A stretch of DNA of 64,000 nucleotides from contig NZ_RPOI01000007.1 in the NCBI RefSeq assembly GCF_003818115.1, positions 62,001 to 126,000 of the forward strand. The letters run 5' to 3'. Every line of letters begins with the position of its first letter. Positions within the stretch are counted from its first letter, which is position 1. Shown in pieces: positions 1 to 12,051 of the stretch. The position numbers were made by a program, and so were the translations under genes. The notes beneath the pieces were generated by a model. The model did not search any database, was not told where the DNA came from, and worked only from the letters and a program-made list of their open reading frames with translations. Source of the stretch: Citrobacter youngae (lineage in GTDB: Bacteria; Pseudomonadota; Gammaproteobacteria; Enterobacterales; Enterobacteriaceae).

Positions 1-423
1 TATCATTTCGCGCGTTTGCGGTGTCATATGTTGCCCGGCCTGATAGTACAACACCGTCGCCAGCGCCGAATAGATTTCGGCGTTTTCACCCCGAAAACGC
101 AGCGCCTGCTCATAGGCCAGCAGTGCATTGTGATACGCATTTTGCCAAAGATAATATTCCCCCAGTTGCGCCCATAACACACCGTCCTGTGGAGCGGCAC
201 GAATCTGCGACTGCAAAGAAAGTAGCTGTTTTTCCTGAATGTTATCATCGGAGAACGCATGTAATGGGTCCGCCAACCGCGCCTGTTCCTGCCGCACCGC
301 CTGCCATTTTGGCGTCAACAGATAACCGCCGATGCAGGCCACAACCATCAGCACCACCGCAGCAGTCAGCCGCTTCACGGGCATTGGTCGTAACGGCGCA
401 GTGGGATGTTCGGACTGACTCAT
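1..423 (-). CDS. nrfG: NrfG, formate-dependent nitrite reductase assembly protein (partial, C-terminus cut by window edge)
   Basis: NrfG works with NrfE and NrfF to attach the special heme at the CxxCK site of the nitrite reductase NrfA. The first 141 codons are present. They begin MSQSEHPT, have a hydrophobic anchor at about residues 20-38 ([18 protein letters not shown]), then a TPR-like helical region ([21 protein letters not shown]) resembling the C-terminal part of CcmH/CycH proteins. The start at 423 overlaps the nrfF stop codon (ATGA), which indicates translational coupling as the distal gene of the nrf operon. The rest of the gene lies left of the window. Identification rests on position and sequence resemblance to E. 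coli NrfG. Confidence 0.9.
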   Translation of the reverse strand, partial: MSQSEHPTAPLRPMPVKRLTAAVVLMVVACIGGYLLTPKWQAVRQEQARLADPLHAFSDDNIQEKQLLSLQSQIRAAPQDGVLWAQLGEYYLWQNAYHNALLAYEQALRFRGENAEIYSALATVLYYQAGQHMTPQTREMI

Positions 424-827
424 TGCACCTCCTCCTCTGCGCGCTGACGCTTTCTCACCCGCCAGACCACCACGCCGACCAGTAACAACAACAGGCACGG
501 CAACGCCCACAGCAGCAGCGTTTGCTCATTCAACGGCGGGTTGTAGCGCACGAAATCACCGTAACGATCGGTCATCCACGTGGTTATCTCGGCTTCACTT
601 TTCCCTTCCGCCACCATGCTGTAAACCTGATGGCGCATACTGACTGCTACCGGCGCATTGGATTCCAGCAAGTTTTGGTTTTGGCACTGCGGGCAGCGCA
701 GTTGGCTGGCAATAGACAGCGCTTTCTCCTGCTGTTGCGGGTTGGCAAACGTCCATGTGTCCACAACCTGGGCATGCGTGGCGAAAGTGATAAAAAACAG
801 GACGATAAAACCGCAGATATTACGCAT
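420..827 (-). CDS. nrfF: NrfF, CcmH-like heme lyase subunit
   Basis: This is a CcmH-family periplasmic thiol protein that reduces or presents apocytochrome cysteines for heme attachment to NrfA. A signal peptide (about residues 1-19) is followed by the family motif LRCPQC, with two cysteines three residues apart near residue 45, and a C-terminal membrane anchor ([19 protein letters not shown]) before a basic tail. I chose the ATG at 827; the codon before it is an in-frame GTG. An AGGAAG ribosome site lies just upstream. The gene overlaps the end of nrfE by 8 bases and ends in an ATGA overlap with nrfG, so it is a tightly packed operon member. It is a few residues longer at the C-terminus than I recall for E. 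coli NrfF. Confidence 0.92.
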   Translation of the reverse strand: MRNICGFIVLFFITFATHAQVVDTWTFANPQQQEKALSIASQLRCPQCQNQNLLESNAPVAVSMRHQVYSMVAEGKSEAEITTWMTDRYGDFVRYNPPLNEQTLLLWALPCLLLLLVGVVVWRVRKRQRAEEEVQ

Positions 828-2547
828 CACGCTTCCTTCCTCGCCATCCGCTCAGCAGCGCGCCAAAGACCATTAACAGTCCGCCGCCCCAAATCCAACG
901 CACGCCGGTCTGCACGTACAATCGCATGGCATAACGGTCCGCTCCGGTTTTTTCGCCCATCACCGCGTACCAGTCATGTAACAGATTCCAGCGGATCCCC
1001 GGCTCCATCATCTGTTGACGACGCGCGGCATAGAAGCGCCTTTCAGGTTGCAGGCTGCCAATGCGTTTCTCATTGTGCCACAGCGTGATCTGCGCTTTTT
1101 CACTGGTGTAGTTACCTTTGGCTTCCAGGTCGAGACGCTCAAAACGGAAAACGTAGCCTGCCAGTTCCACCTGCTGCCCGGGGCTCAGGTTCAGGCTTAT
1201 CTCCTGACGGCTCCCGCTGGAAAAGACGATCCCTGCCGCAAACACCAGCACCCCGGCATGCGCCAGCAGTGCCGGAAGTTGGATGCGGAAAGACACTTTG
1301 CGGCTTCTGACCGTAGCCAGCACAATAACCAGTAGCATCAGCAGCCCAAAGGGCAGCGTCGCGCGATTAAAGTACGGTGCGCCCACAGAAAGCCGCCCCC
1401 AGCCGAACAGCCCGTAAATCATCGGGTAGAGCGTGCCAATCAGCACAATCAGCAGCACCGCACTAAAGAGCAGCAACGCAACCAGAATCAGCATCTCGCG
1501 TGACCAACCGCCAAAACGCGCATTCTGCCGGACTTGCTGGCCCCGCCAGGCGTACAGCCCGAGCGACGCCAGACTCAACACGGTAAACAGCGCAAACAGC
1601 GGCGCGGCACGAACGTTATCCAGCGCGAAAGCATGCACCGAAACGAGAATGCCGGAACGCACAATCAGCGTCCCCAGCAGCGATAAAATCAGCGTGACGA
1701 TCGCCAGCAGCAGCGACCAGTGGCGGAAGATCCCGCGCTGGCGCGTGATATACAGGCTATGTAGCAGCGCGCTGGCGGAAAGCCAGGGTAATAAGGAAGC
1801 ATTTTCTACCGGGTCCCAGAACCACCAGCCGCCCCAGCCCAGCTCGCAGTAGGCCCACCAGGAGCCGAGGATAATCCCCAGTGTCAGCGCGCACCAGCCG
1901 GGCAAGGCCCAGCGCCAGCACACCCAGGCGCTCTGCGCATTAAAGTCACTACGTAGCAGCGAGGCCAGCGCCACGCCTGCCGCCACCATCAAACCACCGT
2001 AACCCAGGTACAGCAGCGGCGGGTGGAGAATTAATCCAAGGTGTTGCAGCATCGGGTTAAGGTCGCGCCCTTCAATGGCTGGCGGAAAGATACGCACGAA
2101 CGGATCGGACCATACCACCACAAACAGCAGCAGCAGGGTCGTTATCATTGAAAGGACACTGAGCGTCAGCGGAAACAGCGCGTTGGTATTACGCCGATAG
2201 CGAAGAGCAAACAGCGCGCTCCAGGCGGAAAGAAACAGCACCCACAGCAGCAGCGATCCTTCATGACCGCCCCACTCCGCCGCCAGTTTTAATCCCCACG
2301 GCAGCAGGCTGTAGCTGTGCTGGGCAACGTAGACCACCGAAAAATCGCTGGTCAAAAAGCAGAATACCAGAATGGTAAAGGCCAGTAGCAGCAGGGCAAA
2401 TTGCGTCCACACGCCCACGCTTGCCAGGCGCATCACCCCCTGCCAACGCTGGCGGACACCTACAAACACGGCAAGCGGGGTCAACACGTTGACCCCGAGG
2501 CTTAATAACAGCGCCAGAAAACCGGCTTCAGGAAGGAGAACGTCCAG
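820..2547 (-). CDS. nrfE: NrfE, CcmF-like cytochrome c heme lyase
   Basis: This polytopic inner-membrane protein is homologous to CcmF and, with NrfF and NrfG, catalyses heme ligation to the CxxCK site of NrfA. It holds the tryptophan-rich WWD heme-handling motif (WGGWWFWDPVEN), an upstream WGGHEGSLLLW element typical of CcmF, and about a dozen membrane segments. The obvious GTG start at 2487 would begin in the middle of the first membrane helix (EAGFLALLLSLGVNVL). The open frame continues upstream to a stop at 2551, and the only plausible start with a ribosome site (TAAGGTG, six bases away) is CTG at 2547. I therefore give the longer form, 575 residues; the start is inferred. nrfD ends 8 bases upstream. 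Confidence 0.85.
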   Translation of the reverse strand: MDVLLPEAGFLALLLSLGVNVLTPLAVFVGVRQRWQGVMRLASVGVWTQFALLLLAFTILVFCFLTSDFSVVYVAQHSYSLLPWGLKLAAEWGGHEGSLLLWVLFLSAWSALFALRYRRNTNALFPLTLSVLSMITTLLLLFVVVWSDPFVRIFPPAIEGRDLNPMLQHLGLILHPPLLYLGYGGLMVAAGVALASLLRSDFNAQSAWVCWRWALPGWCALTLGIILGSWWAYCELGWGGWWFWDPVENASLLPWLSASALLHSLYITRQRGIFRHWSLLLAIVTLILSLLGTLIVRSGILVSVHAFALDNVRAAPLFALFTVLSLASLGLYAWRGQQVRQNARFGGWSREMLILVALLLFSAVLLIVLIGTLYPMIYGLFGWGRLSVGAPYFNRATLPFGLLMLLVIVLATVRSRKVSFRIQLPALLAHAGVLVFAAGIVFSSGSRQEISLNLSPGQQVELAGYVFRFERLDLEAKGNYTSEKAQITLWHNEKRIGSLQPERRFYAARRQQMMEPGIRWNLLHDWYAVMGEKTGADRYAMRLYVQTGVRWIWGGGLLMVFGALLSGWRGRKRDA

Positions 2548-2555
2548 ATATCACC

Positions 2556-3512
2556 TTACGCAACGGTTAGCTGACCCGCATAGAGGATAAAAAAGCGCAG
2601 CAGCAGTACGCCGGTCAGGCTGGCGCCGCACACTGCCAGCACGCCATGAAACGTCGAACTGCGATTGGCCCAGGGTTTTAGCAGCATCGGCAGTATCAGC
2701 CCAAGCCCGGCCACGCCCAGCCAGAACCACCAGGTCCAGAATCCGCCGCCCAGTGCCGCCGCCAGCGCACGCATTTTGCCGTCATCGCCCAGCGCCAGAC
2801 CAACAAAGAACGCCGCCAGCAGGAAGATCTCCAGCCATACCACCGGGACTTCCATGCGATGCACAAAATGCGCTTCCGTACTGTGCGGATTACTACGATG
2901 ACGTAACGCCATAGCAATCAGCGCCACCGCCGCACCGGAGGAGATCCCGGAGAACAGGAACAGCACCGGCAGGATCGGGTTATTCAGGAACGGGTAGGAT
3001 TTCAGCGCTGACAGCAGGAACCCGGTATACGCCCCGAGCAGGACCGCCAGCACCAGCATCAGCGTCTCCAGCGCGCGATGGAACGGCGTGATGAGCGTCA
3101 GGAGTTTTGACACCATCGTCAGTCGCGGCACGAACCGCTGTTGCAGGGCAATCACCTCTTTTTCAAAGATTTTTGCCAGCCACAGCACTAACACCACCAT
3201 GTACAACTGGAACAGCATGACCCCCATCGACATCACCGAGGTGAAGCTGTAGTGGAACATCAGTTTCCAGAAAGTCCATGGACGCGTCAGGTGGAACACC
3301 AGAATTAACAGACCGAGGATAATTGCCCCCGGCCCTAACACCAGCGTGGTGCGCAGCAGCGTGCTGTCTGAACCGCCCGCCTCCGGATGGAAGCGACGCA
3401 GCAGAATCGCCAACGTGACCAGTCCGGCAGAGATACCTATCAGGAACAGATAGATGGCAATGGGCCAGTCCCACACCAGTGATTCAAAATGAAATGCAGA
3501 AGCGGATGTCAT
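2556..3512 (-). CDS. nrfD: NrfD, membrane quinol-oxidising subunit
   Basis: NrfD is the integral membrane partner of NrfC. It oxidises menaquinol and passes electrons through NrfC to NrfB and NrfA. The 318-residue length equals that of E. coli NrfD. About eight to nine hydrophobic segments are visible, for example IAIYLFLIGISAGLVTLAILL near residue 20 and SYPFLNNPILPVLFLFSGISSGAAVALIAMAL in the middle. NrfD proteins belong to the NrfD/PsrC family, which carries no heme of its own. The start codon overlaps the nrfC stop (ATGA), which fits co-translation with its partner. I saw nothing unusual in the frame. Confidence 0.96.
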   Translation of the reverse strand: MTSASAFHFESLVWDWPIAIYLFLIGISAGLVTLAILLRRFHPEAGGSDSTLLRTTLVLGPGAIILGLLILVFHLTRPWTFWKLMFHYSFTSVMSMGVMLFQLYMVVLVLWLAKIFEKEVIALQQRFVPRLTMVSKLLTLITPFHRALETLMLVLAVLLGAYTGFLLSALKSYPFLNNPILPVLFLFSGISSGAAVALIAMALRHRSNPHSTEAHFVHRMEVPVVWLEIFLLAAFFVGLALGDDGKMRALAAALGGGFWTWWFWLGVAGLGLILPMLLKPWANRSSTFHGVLAVCGASLTGVLLLRFFILYAGQLTVA

Positions 3513-4180
3513 TGGCTCACCTCCCCAAATTTAAAGGGAACGCGGTAGACCTTCGGTTTTGTACCCAACGCCAGTTTGTAACGGTAGGTGGTTTTCTGCT
3601 GCAACAAACGGGATATATCGCTGTTGGGATCGTCCAGATTACCAAACGTCAGCGCCTTCGTCGGGCATGACTCAACGCAGGCGGGCTGTTTGCCCGCTTT
3701 CAGGTTGGTTTTCCGGCAGAAATCGCATTTATCCGCCGTTTTGCTCACCGGATGGATAAAGCGTACGCGATAGGGACACGCGGCGATGCAATACTGGCAG
3801 CCAACGCAAAGGTCGGGGTTCACATCCACAATGCCGCTGGCGGCATCGCGATACGATGCCCCCGTCGGGCAGACGTCAACGCAGGGAGCGTGGTCGCAAT
3901 GCTGGCACGAGTGACGGAAGAAGCGATACTTCACATCAGGAAATGTCCCTTGCGGCTCGCTGCGAATAATCGTCAGACGCGATACGCCTTCCGGCACGTT
4001 GTTAACTTCCCGACAAGCATCCATGCAAGCCGTACAGCCGATGCATAAAGACTCATCATGAACCATACCGTAACGCACGCCGTTGATGTTCAACGTCTTC
4101 GCCACAACGCGCCCCGCCGTCCCGCTCACTGCCACCAGCGCGCCGACGCCGGTGATAAACTGGCGACGAGAGCAACTCAT
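3509..4180 (-). CDS. nrfC: NrfC, periplasmic [4Fe-4S] ferredoxin subunit
   Basis: NrfC is the iron-sulfur electron carrier between NrfD and the cytochrome NrfB. The 223-residue length matches E. coli. The N-terminus has a twin-arginine export signal ([19 protein letters not shown]). Four clusters of cysteines follow, including [35 protein letters not shown] and a CDFC...CVESC set, as in DmsB/PsrB-type proteins that hold four [4Fe-4S] clusters. The gene overlaps nrfD at its 3' end and the nrfB stop at its 5' end, so nrfB, nrfC and nrfD form one coupled block. Confidence 0.96.
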   Translation of the reverse strand: MSCSRRQFITGVGALVAVSGTAGRVVAKTLNINGVRYGMVHDESLCIGCTACMDACREVNNVPEGVSRLTIIRSEPQGTFPDVKYRFFRHSCQHCDHAPCVDVCPTGASYRDAASGIVDVNPDLCVGCQYCIAACPYRVRFIHPVSKTADKCDFCRKTNLKAGKQPACVESCPTKALTFGNLDDPNSDISRLLQQKTTYRYKLALGTKPKVYRVPFKFGEVSQ

Positions 4181-4743
4181 GGATGCTCCTTAAGCAACGG
4201 AACCGACGCCGGGTTAAAGTTCGGATTGTTACGTTGATCGCTGTGGCAATCGACGCAAATCTTGATCCGTCCTTTATCGCTTAGCGTCTGCATCGTGTCT
4301 TGCTTCGGATGCAGTGAGTGACAGCTGGCACACGCCACTTTGGTTACGTGGACATCGTGCGGCCAGAACGCTTTTTGCAACTGCTCAGGCAGGTGACAGG
4401 ACATACAGACGCTGTTCTGCTGCTCCACGTTGTACATCGGCTCATTAAAGCGCATCACATCTTTCACCCCTTCGCGGTGGTTCGGTGACGGCTGGCCGTG
4501 ACAATTGGTGCAGGTGACAGGCAGTTTGTTATTCGGGTTGATGGCTTCCGCATGCTTACCATGCATGCCTTCGGTATCCGGCTTGTGACAGTCCAGACAG
4601 GCGGCATCCGGATTACGCTGTTGGGTAACCGTCCAGCGTTGATCCGACTCCTGCGGCGTTGGCGTGGCAGTGATTCCACTCAGGCTCCATAACAAGCCTG
4701 ACGCCAGCACCCCAGCAGTTAATAACGAACGTAATACGCTCAT
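4177..4743 (-). CDS. nrfB: NrfB, pentaheme c-type cytochrome, electron donor to NrfA
   Basis: NrfB is a periplasmic pentaheme cytochrome that passes electrons to NrfA. Five CxxCH heme-binding motifs are present in order: CLDCH, CTNCH, CMSCH, CASCH and CVDCH. A cleavable signal peptide covers about the first 25 residues ([26 protein letters not shown]). I start at the ATG at 4743, which gives 188 residues as in E. coli. The two codons before it (GTG AAT) are open but overlap the ribosome site CGGAG. The stop overlaps nrfC. The spacing of about 40 bases from nrfA is within one operon. Confidence 0.96.
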   Translation of the reverse strand: MSVLRSLLTAGVLASGLLWSLSGITATPTPQESDQRWTVTQQRNPDAACLDCHKPDTEGMHGKHAEAINPNNKLPVTCTNCHGQPSPNHREGVKDVMRFNEPMYNVEQQNSVCMSCHLPEQLQKAFWPHDVHVTKVACASCHSLHPKQDTMQTLSDKGRIKICVDCHSDQRNNPNFNPASVPLLKEHP

Positions 4744-4787
4744 ATTCACTCCGTTGAGTTATCCGCCCCTTGCGGGGCGAAATGGGG

Positions 4788-6248
<1,461 letters not shown>

Positions 6249-6326
6249 TTATCTGCAATGGCGGTTCTTTTATTGTTTTCCATAACAGCAACCACACGAA
6301 TACTGTCATGACATTGCTCCACCCTA

Positions 6327-6332
6327 TTTGTA
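6327..6332 (-). promoter_or_regulatory. nrfA promoter -10 element
   Basis: Read on the minus strand this is TACAAA. It would place the start of transcription near 6320, which is 41.5 bases from the centre of the FNR-like site, the classic class II activator spacing. Confidence 0.6.
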
Positions 6333-6354
6333 ACAAGAAACCCCACAAGAAATG

Positions 6355-6368
6355 TTGTTTTTAATCAA
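6355..6368 (-). promoter_or_regulatory. FNR-binding site of the nrf promoter
   Basis: On the minus strand the sequence is TTGATTAAAAACAA. It matches the FNR consensus TTGAT-N4-ATCAA at nine of ten positions. It is centred at 6361.5, about 41.5 bases upstream of the proposed nrfA start. This fits anaerobic activation of nrf. Confidence 0.75.
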
Positions 6369-6559
6369 TTGTAAGTGTATGTAAAATACCACTTTAGAGT
6401 TATTTACCCCTTCTAATCCCTCACTCTTTTGTCTATATCCGACACAGATCACCTTTTCAAAACTCTCTATATAACCGCATGTTATCGCGAGGTTTAATCA
6501 ATTTTTGCTAGTTCTCTTCAAAATTCAGTTTGCCGCTAATTTGCACAATTCGGTTATTG

Positions 6560-6575
6560 CGTGATCTGTCGCCCA
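6560..6575 (+). promoter_or_regulatory. CRP site I of the acs promoter
   Basis: The sequence CGTGATCTGTCGCCCA has a good left half (CGTGA) and a weak right half. Its centre at 6567.5 lies 69.5 bases upstream of the start predicted from the TATTAT box, the distance known for acsP2 CRP site I in E. coli. A weaker half-site (TCAAA) falls near 6517, where site II would be expected. Confidence 0.6.
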
Positions 6576-6624
6576 AATACTAAACAAAACTCGCAAAGCC
6601 CCTACATTTAACGTTTGTGCGACA

Positions 6625-6630
6625 TATTAT
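6625..6630 (+). promoter_or_regulatory. acsP2 -10 element
   Basis: The hexamer TATTAT lies 28 bases before the acs start codon, giving a predicted transcription start near 6637. An AAGGAG ribosome site follows. The assignment rests on its spacing to the CRP site. Confidence 0.55.
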
Positions 6631-6657
6631 TAACATCCTACAAGGAGAACAAAAGCC

Positions 6658-8616
6658 ATGAGCCAAATACACAAACACGCTATTCCCGCAAACATTGCGG
6701 ACCGTTGCCTGATAAACCCGGAGCAGTACGAAGCGAAATACCAACAGTCCATTACCGATCCCGACACATTTTGGGGCGAGCAGGGAAAAATTCTTGATTG
6801 GATCACGCCATACAGCCAGGTAAAGAACACCTCTTTTGCACCCGGCAACGTGTCGATTAAATGGTACGAAGACGGCACGCTGAACCTGGCGGCAAACTGC
6901 CTTGACCGCCATCTGCAGGAAAACGGCGATCGTACCGCCATCATCTGGGAAGGCGATGACGCCAGCCAAAGTAAAAACATTACCTATCGCGAACTGCATC
7001 GCGATGTTTGTCGTTTCGCCAATACATTGCTGAATTTAGGCATTAAAAAAGGCGATGTGGTAGCTATTTATATGCCGATGGTGCCGGAAGCTGCGGTCGC
7101 CATGCTGGCCTGCGCCCGCATTGGCGCGGTGCATTCAGTCATCTTCGGTGGGTTCTCACCGGAGGCCGTCGCCGGACGTATTATCGACTCCAATTCACGC
7201 CTGGTGATCACCGCTGATGAAGGCGTGCGCGCCGGACGCAGCATCCCGCTGAAAAAGAACGTCGATGATGCGCTGAAAAACCCGAACGTGAAGACCGTGG
7301 AGCATGTGGTCGTCCTCAAACGAACCGGTGGAAAAACGGAATGGCAGGAAGGCCGTGACCTGTGGTGGTCCGATCTTATAGAAAAAGCCAGCCCTGAACA
7401 TCAGCCGGAAGAAATGAACGCGGAAGATCCGTTGTTTATCCTGTATACCTCTGGTTCAACCGGTAAGCCAAAAGGCGTGCTGCACACCACGGGGGGATAT
7501 CTGGTTTACGCGGCAACGACCTTTAAGTATGTGTTTGATTACCATCAGGACGATATCTACTGGTGTACTGCTGATGTGGGTTGGGTTACCGGCCACAGCT
7601 ATTTGTTGTACGGTCCGCTGGCCTGCGGTGCCACCACGCTGATGTTTGAAGGTGTACCTAACTGGCCGACCCCGGCGCGTATGTCACAGGTCGTGGACAA
7701 GCACCAGGTCACAATCCTCTATACTGCGCCAACGGCTATCCGCGCCCTGATGGCAGAAGGTGATAAGGCGATTGAAGGCACTAACCGTTCATCGCTACGC
7801 ATTTTGGGTTCCGTTGGCGAGCCGATTAACCCGGAAGCATGGGAGTGGTACTGGAAGAAAATTGGCAACGAAAAATGTCCGGTCGTTGATACCTGGTGGC
7901 AGACCGAAACCGGGGGATTCATGATCACCCCACTGCCGGGCGCTACCGAGCTGAAAGCCGGTTCTGCAACCCGTCCATTCTTTGGCGTACAGCCTGCGAT
8001 TGTCGATAACGAAGGTAATCCGCTGGAAGGCGCGACCGAAGGCAACCTGGTAATTACCGACTCGTGGCCGGGCCAGGCGAGAACGCTGTTTGGCGATCAC
8101 GAACGCTTTGAGCAAACCTACTTCTCTACCTTCAAGAACATGTACTTCAGCGGCGACGGCGCACGCCGTGACGAAGATGGCTATTACTGGATCACCGGAC
8201 GTGTGGACGATGTGCTGAACGTCTCCGGTCACCGTCTGGGAACGGCTGAAATCGAATCGGCGTTGGTGTCGCATCCGAAGATTGCCGAAGCCGCAGTGGT
8301 GGGGATTCCGCATAATATTAAAGGCCAGGCGATCTACGCCTACGTCACGCTGAATCACGGTGAAGAGCCGTCACCTGAGTTGTACGCCGAGGTGCGCAAC
8401 TGGGTACGAAAAGAAATTGGCCCGTTAGCAACGCCAGACGTGCTGCACTGGACCGACTCACTGCCGAAAACCCGCTCCGGCAAAATCATGCGCCGTATTC
8501 TGCGAAAAATCGCGGCGGGCGATACCAGCAATCTGGGCGATACCTCAACCCTCGCCGATCCTGGCGTGGTAGAGAAACTGCTCGAAGAGAAGCAGGCCAT
8601 CGCGATGCCATCATAA
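6658..8616 (+). CDS. acs: Acs, acetyl-CoA synthetase (AMP-forming)
   Basis: Acs activates acetate with ATP and CoA to acetyl-CoA in the cytoplasm. It is the high-affinity route for scavenging acetate. The protein is 652 residues, the same as E. coli. The adenylate-forming signature [12 protein letters not shown] lies near residue 263, and the C-terminal [11 protein letters not shown] segment carries the lysine (about residue 609) that is acetylated by Pat and deacetylated by CobB. The start has a strong AAGGAG ribosome site. It heads the acs-yjcH-actP cluster; the 235 bases to yjcH hold a REP and an ERIC repeat. Upstream CRP-like sites indicate catabolite activation. Confidence 0.98.
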   Translation: MSQIHKHAIPANIADRCLINPEQYEAKYQQSITDPDTFWGEQGKILDWITPYSQVKNTSFAPGNVSIKWYEDGTLNLAANCLDRHLQENGDRTAIIWEGDDASQSKNITYRELHRDVCRFANTLLNLGIKKGDVVAIYMPMVPEAAVAMLACARIGAVHSVIFGGFSPEAVAGRIIDSNSRLVITADEGVRAGRSIPLKKNVDDALKNPNVKTVEHVVVLKRTGGKTEWQEGRDLWWSDLIEKASPEHQPEEMNAEDPLFILYTSGSTGKPKGVLHTTGGYLVYAATTFKYVFDYHQDDIYWCTADVGWVTGHSYLLYGPLACGATTLMFEGVPNWPTPARMSQVVDKHQVTILYTAPTAIRALMAEGDKAIEGTNRSSLRILGSVGEPINPEAWEWYWKKIGNEKCPVVDTWWQTETGGFMITPLPGATELKAGSATRPFFGVQPAIVDNEGNPLEGATEGNLVITDSWPGQARTLFGDHERFEQTYFSTFKNMYFSGDGARRDEDGYYWITGRVDDVLNVSGHRLGTAEIESALVSHPKIAEAAVVGIPHNIKGQAIYAYVTLNHGEEPSPELYAEVRNWVRKEIGPLATPDVLHWTDSLPKTRSGKIMRRILRKIAAGDTSNLGDTSTLADPGVVEKLLEEKQAIAMPS

Positions 8617-8626
8617 CCATAACCGT

Positions 8627-8664
8627 GAAATGCCCGATGGCGCGCTGCTTATCGGGCCTACAAA
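8627..8664. repeat. REP element
   Basis: This is a short imperfect palindrome of REP type (GCCCGATGGCGC...GCTTATCGGGCCTAC), directly after acs. Such elements commonly stabilise or limit the upstream transcript. Confidence 0.75.
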
Positions 8665-8706
8665 TCCTATCCCTACCCCTCCCCTGACCGGGAAGGAAAT
8701 ATAAAA

Positions 8707-8837
8707 ACCTCCCCCAAAGGATTTCGTGTTACAGGAAGGCGGCAAGCAAGCATATCCCCAGTCACATAGTTCACTATGTGACTGGGGTAGGCGAGTGCGG
8801 CCAACGAACCTGTAGCACGAAAGACGCAGGGGGACCT
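8707..8837. repeat. ERIC element 1 (acs-yjcH gap)
   Basis: This is a palindromic repeat of about 131 bp. Its inverted ends are ACCTCCCCC and GGGGGACCT. It contains the core ATATCCCCAGTCACATAG...CTATGTGACTGGGGT and the flanking AGGAAGGCGGCAAG / GCGGCCAACGAACCTG arms. Those match the enterobacterial repetitive intergenic consensus. It lies inside the acs-yjcH-actP transcription unit, just before the yjcH ribosome site. Confidence 0.9.
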
Positions 8838-8851
8838 CTGGAGACTCTGTG

Positions 8852-10812
<1,961 letters not shown>

Positions 10813-10821
10813 CCTCCCTTC

Positions 10822-10857
10822 TCCTCCGGCTTTCGGGCCGGAGGATTATATCTTTTC
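10822..10857 (+). terminator. actP terminator
   Basis: A perfect nine-pair stem (TCCTCCGGC / GCCGGAGGA) with a six-base loop is followed by a T-rich stretch ending TCTTTTCT. It ends the acs-yjcH-actP unit just before the convergent cidB. Confidence 0.85.
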
Positions 10858-11547
10858 TCAGAACATCAGCCTCGCCACCAACGGTGCCACCAGCACCATC
10901 ACCACACCGGAAAGCATCATTACCAGACTGGCAACCACGCCCTCCTGCTGACCAAGCTCATAAGAGCGCGCCGTGCCTGCGCCATGCGATGCGGCGCCAA
11001 ATCCTGCGCCTTTCGCCATTCCTTCACGGATGGAAAGCCGTAAAAACAGCACATCGCCGACGGCCATACCGAATACACCGGTCACCACCACGAACAAGGC
11101 CACCAGGTCCGGCTGCCCGCCCAAGGGTTCTGCCGCTGCCAGCGCAAACGGCGTGGTGACGGAACGTACCGCCAGGCTACGTTGGATCTCATCAGGCAAC
11201 ATAAACAGGCGCGCCAGCCACACGGAACTGGTAACGGCCACCAGCGTTGCCGTTACCACGCCCGCCGTCAGCGACATCCAGTGACGCTTAATCACCGCGA
11301 GGTTGTCATACACCGGAACGGCAAAGGCGATGGTCGCCGGACCTAATAACCACAGCAGCCAGTGTGATTCGCCAATATAGTTCTGCCAGGAAATATGCCC
11401 GAACACCAGCATCAGCACCAACAGTGCTGGCGTGAGGACCAGCGGCATCAGCGGTAATTTGCGAAAACGGCGATACAAACGCTTATTAGCAAAGTAGATA
11501 CCCAGCGTAATCACCAGACACAACACGCTTAGCTGGAAATTACTCAC
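10858..11547 (-). CDS. cidB: CidB/LrgB family membrane protein
   Basis: This 229-residue polytopic protein belongs to the LrgB/CidB (YohK-type) family. These proteins are linked to murein hydrolase export, overflow metabolism and export of small metabolites; the mechanism is debated. About six to seven membrane segments and the family element GVFGMAVGD...GAASHGAGTARSYELGQQEG near the C-terminus are visible. It overlaps the end of the cidA frame by 8 bases, indicating one operon. The divergent LysR gene supports the Cid naming, since CidR controls cidAB in Gram-positive bacteria and is annotated so in enterics. It could equally be named yohK-like. Confidence 0.85.
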   Translation of the reverse strand: MSNFQLSVLCLVITLGIYFANKRLYRRFRKLPLMPLVLTPALLVLMLVFGHISWQNYIGESHWLLWLLGPATIAFAVPVYDNLAVIKRHWMSLTAGVVTATLVAVTSSVWLARLFMLPDEIQRSLAVRSVTTPFALAAAEPLGGQPDLVALFVVVTGVFGMAVGDVLFLRLSIREGMAKGAGFGAASHGAGTARSYELGQQEGVVASLVMMLSGVVMVLVAPLVARLMF

Positions 11548-11950
11548 GGTTTAACCTGCTCATTTCATAGCGATACACTTTATCGACCACCCACGCCGTG
11601 GCACCGAGCACCATCAGCGTGCTTATCGCAATGACAGCAAAAATACGCCAGCCATCGACTAACAACAGCTGCGTATAGTTGACGACGGCCACCACTGCCG
11701 GAACAAAAAACAGCAGCATTTCAGCCAGTAACCAGCGGGCACCGGCGCGTATCCAGCTCAGCGGGATAACCCGGCAGATAATTAATGCCAACATCAGCAC
11801 CATCCCGACCAGGTTGGCGGGAAGCGGTAGATGCAGCCAGGAGACAAGATATTGAGCAAATACAAAGAGACCTGCGTACAACAGAACCTGAACGGGGATC
11901 TGGAGTCGTTGAATGACAGCAGGCGTCACGCGGCTTATCGCCACAGCCAT
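11540..11950 (-). CDS. cidA: CidA/LrgA family holin-like protein
   Basis: This is a 136-residue small membrane protein of the LrgA/CidA (YohJ-type) family with about four membrane segments (for example LQIPVQVLLYAGLFVFAQYLVSWL and LVGMVLMLALIICRVIPL). LrgA/CidA proteins resemble holins and act with the CidB/LrgB partner encoded next. The start at 11950 has an AGGA site nine bases upstream. It is divergent from the LysR gene at 12052, leaving a 101-bp control region. Members of this pair in E. coli (yohJK) lie elsewhere and lack an adjacent LysR gene, so this is likely a separate copy. Confidence 0.85.
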   Translation of the reverse strand: MAVAISRVTPAVIQRLQIPVQVLLYAGLFVFAQYLVSWLHLPLPANLVGMVLMLALIICRVIPLSWIRAGARWLLAEMLLFFVPAVVAVVNYTQLLLVDGWRIFAVIAISTLMVLGATAWVVDKVYRYEMSRLNRE

Positions 11951-12051
11951 GAGGGTATGTCCTTAAAAAATAGAGAGCGCCAGTATAGAGAGCCCCCGTC
12001 CAGGACTGAAATGAATTAAACTCATTGCAGGCATAGTCTTAAGGAATAATC
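11951..12051. promoter_or_regulatory. cidA-cidR divergent promoter region
   Basis: A 101-bp gap between two divergent genes is the usual layout for a LysR-type regulator and its target. It contains AT-rich stretches suitable for two promoters. I could not fix the T-N11-A operator with confidence. Confidence 0.55.
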
